This document shows, piece by piece, positions 62,232-64,000 of a DNA stretch of 64,000 nt. How positions within the stretch are numbered: the stretch's first letter is position 1; the number at the start of each line of letters is the position of its first letter. The stretch is from Tubulanus polymorphus (Eukaryota > Nemertea > Palaeonemertea > Tubulaniformes > Tubulanidae). Both the position numbers and the translations under genes were made by a program. The notes beneath the pieces were generated by a model. That model was given only the letters and a program-made list of their open reading frames with translations, made no database searches and was not told the DNA's origin. The stretch is from the NCBI RefSeq assembly GCF_964204645.1, contig NC_134026.1, forward strand, positions 25,810,650 through 25,874,649, read 5' to 3'.

Positions 62232-62474
62232 TCAACGGTGAATATGGGATCCTGAAATGAACGCCTCGACGTCAAGGTTGCCACAGTTACACAGACACAC
62301 AGTCGTTATTCTAATACTGAAACCACGGACGATTTTATACTGAATATCATAACAGTAAATGTTATTTTGTTTGTAACGGTTCCATTCGATCGAGTTCCCG
62401 TGTCGAAATGCACGTAACCCATTCGATGCAAAAACGTGTAGACACAGAAAAACTAATTTAACGAGGTACTCCAT
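62232..62474 (-). CDS. Possible small secreted protein
   Basis: An 80-residue frame starts MEYLVKLVFLCLHVFASNG, a good signal-peptide shape. The mature part has a YCYD and a VCLCNCGN cysteine cluster and ends SGSHIHR. There is no in-frame ATG further upstream. No family is recognised, and I see neither a promoter nor splice sites. It could be chance; the signal peptide and the cysteines are the only support. Confidence 0.25.
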   Translation of the reverse strand: MEYLVKLVFLCLHVFASNGLRAFRHGNSIEWNRYKQNNIYCYDIQYKIVRGFSIRITTVCLCNCGNLDVEAFISGSHIHR

Positions 62475-62509
62475 AGTCCTTGAACCAACTCCAACAGATT
62501 CGGGCACAT

Positions 62510-64000
62510 GGGAGTGTTCACGCCCATGTCTGGTGGCTTAAATGTCATTTATTGTACACGAATTTTAGAAATCCTTAACCCATTTAATGCGTACAATTTT
62601 CGAATCAGGAAAAAGACGTTATATAATAAGAATTTTCATATTAGGCCAAGGCAACACATTTTTATCAAATTTTGATGCTGTCATTCAAATGTAATTCACA
62701 AAATACAATATAAGCTGGATGGGGCACCTTAACCCAAAATTTTTCGATGTTATGTGGTTTGAAAGCGGTGATTAGTTATGAAACCAGTGACGTATACTAT
62801 CCAATCAGATCACATCGCTTAGATTCATTGATGAAATATACTACTCGCTACTCACATCCAGCATGTTATTCACTGGCGGTTATCCACTAGGATTCTAACT
62901 GAAAACATAGTCATTTGGTTGATCCGTGTAATCTTGATATTACACCGATTTCAACTGACAAAGTAAAGGTAAGTTGGAAATGGGAATGTTTTCTTTATAA
63001 AACATAGGGCCTATTCTATTTCTGAAATTGATCCTATCATCAGATTTCGAAGTTCGATTTCTTTTTCTAATGAATGGTCACGATATCTCGAGCACGAAGA
63101 ATGAAAAAAGGTTATGCTTGAATTAACAGATTAGTTTTATATATTATTTCTACACCAAAACAATCTATAAGGTGAACAAATAACTGAAAAGTAAGATCGA
63201 ATTATTTCCCAATTCCCCAGTAGGAATACATTTGCTTCAATGTCTAATTTGTAATGGAATAGGTTAATCAATGAATAGTTCAATAGGTCATATTGGACAT
63301 ATTTCATATTACCGGTTGCCGTGTTCCTGAGCAACATTCTTTATGTAAAAAAGCAATCCAATACTCGTATAAATGAACGAATGCGATTTCTGGAAATGTT
63401 TCGGAATAGAGAATAAAACATCTGAAAATTAGTTCAAATTCGCTTTTACTTCTAGAAATAATCAATGGTAACATTAACAAAAGGTATCCAGGGAGGGGAC
63501 CTCTCGGCAATTAATGAATCATCGGAATTATCTATCATTATCTGATGACAATATTTAAATCATTACCAAGTCTGGTATCAACATTCAGGTATGAACGGTT
63601 TCGTGCATTGCAGACTGATTCGTGTGCTGTTTCAACCTCCCTATAGATTTCTCTGTAGATGCGGCACAATGCATGTCTCAATTACTCTGTCTCCGGCCAT
63701 ACAATATTTATCAATATCATAATCGAAACCAAAGATGGCTTATCCGTAAAGTACCGCGACTAGCATATTATACACTGGCCATATACATGCGTCCTAGTAT
63801 AAACGTTCTTATGATCGAACCTAGGTTCATGTGTGCATAAAAAATTAAATTCCCAGGAAAGTAAAATGTTTGAAAACCCGCTCAATCCAGCACCTTATAT
63901 CGATTCGATTCTGTGAGGTTTATTGTCGGTCTAATTGAGAAGTCATGTCGATCTAACAAAAACGTGTGTCAATGAAAAAGCACCTGGAATCAATCAAGAA
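62510..64000. other. Intergenic region to the end of the window
   Basis: AT-rich, no coding exon or repeat array that I can support. Short frames at 63137-63510 (-) and 63622-63840 (+) lack coding character. Confidence 0.4.

Overview
This window is animal nuclear DNA: AT-rich and full of introns and repeats. It has GT-AG introns, single-copy metazoan genes with conserved exon phases, intronless GPCR and desaturase coding regions, a secreted C-type lectin and a CAP/EGF/ShKT protein, plus hAT-like and Harbinger-like MITEs, a CR1/L2-like LINE tail and many minisatellites. The gene content fits a marine invertebrate, most likely a lophotrochozoan such as a mollusc. That placement is an inference, because no single gene settles it. 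I saw no rRNA gene, no complete tRNA gene, no prokaryotic operon and no CRISPR array.

Layout. 0-6 kb: the last two exons of an unrecognised Lys/Ser-rich protein (+), then a complete five-exon B4GALT7 (-), which makes the proteoglycan linker, with a 184-bp hAT-type MITE just beyond its first exon. 6-26.8 kb: mostly gene-free. It is a run of unrelated tandem arrays (units of about 180, 28, 153, 160, 38, about 160, about 20, 37 and 31 bp) plus G-rich microsatellite. One open exon on the minus strand (9956-10081) sits next to decayed copies of itself. 27.2-35.6 kb: an apparent two-exon minus-strand gene with a CRE/TATA promoter, a 78-unit CAG tract near its 5' end, a 6.9-kb repeat-filled intron, and a GC-rich last exon encoding a basic, proline-rich, probably nuclear protein.

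37-64 kb: the gene-rich half. NAGK (+, 10 exons), an FBXW9-like F-box/WD40 protein (-, 9 exons), a mucin-like C-type lectin (+), a rhodopsin-class GPCR (-), a CAP-EGF-ShKT secreted protein (-, 11 exons), an MFSD4/NaGLT1-like transporter (+, 3 exons) and a FADS6-like desaturase (-). The last 5 kb holds little beyond one possible small secreted protein.

The genes do not form a pathway. Two act in sugar and glycan metabolism (B4GALT7, NAGK), two are secreted proteins of defence or extracellular type (lectin, CAP-ShKT), and the rest are membrane or housekeeping functions. All multi-exon models were assembled by hand from splice signals and reading phase. For NAGK, B4GALT7, FBXW9-like, CAP-ShKT and the MFS transporter, every junction keeps the frame from start to stop codon.
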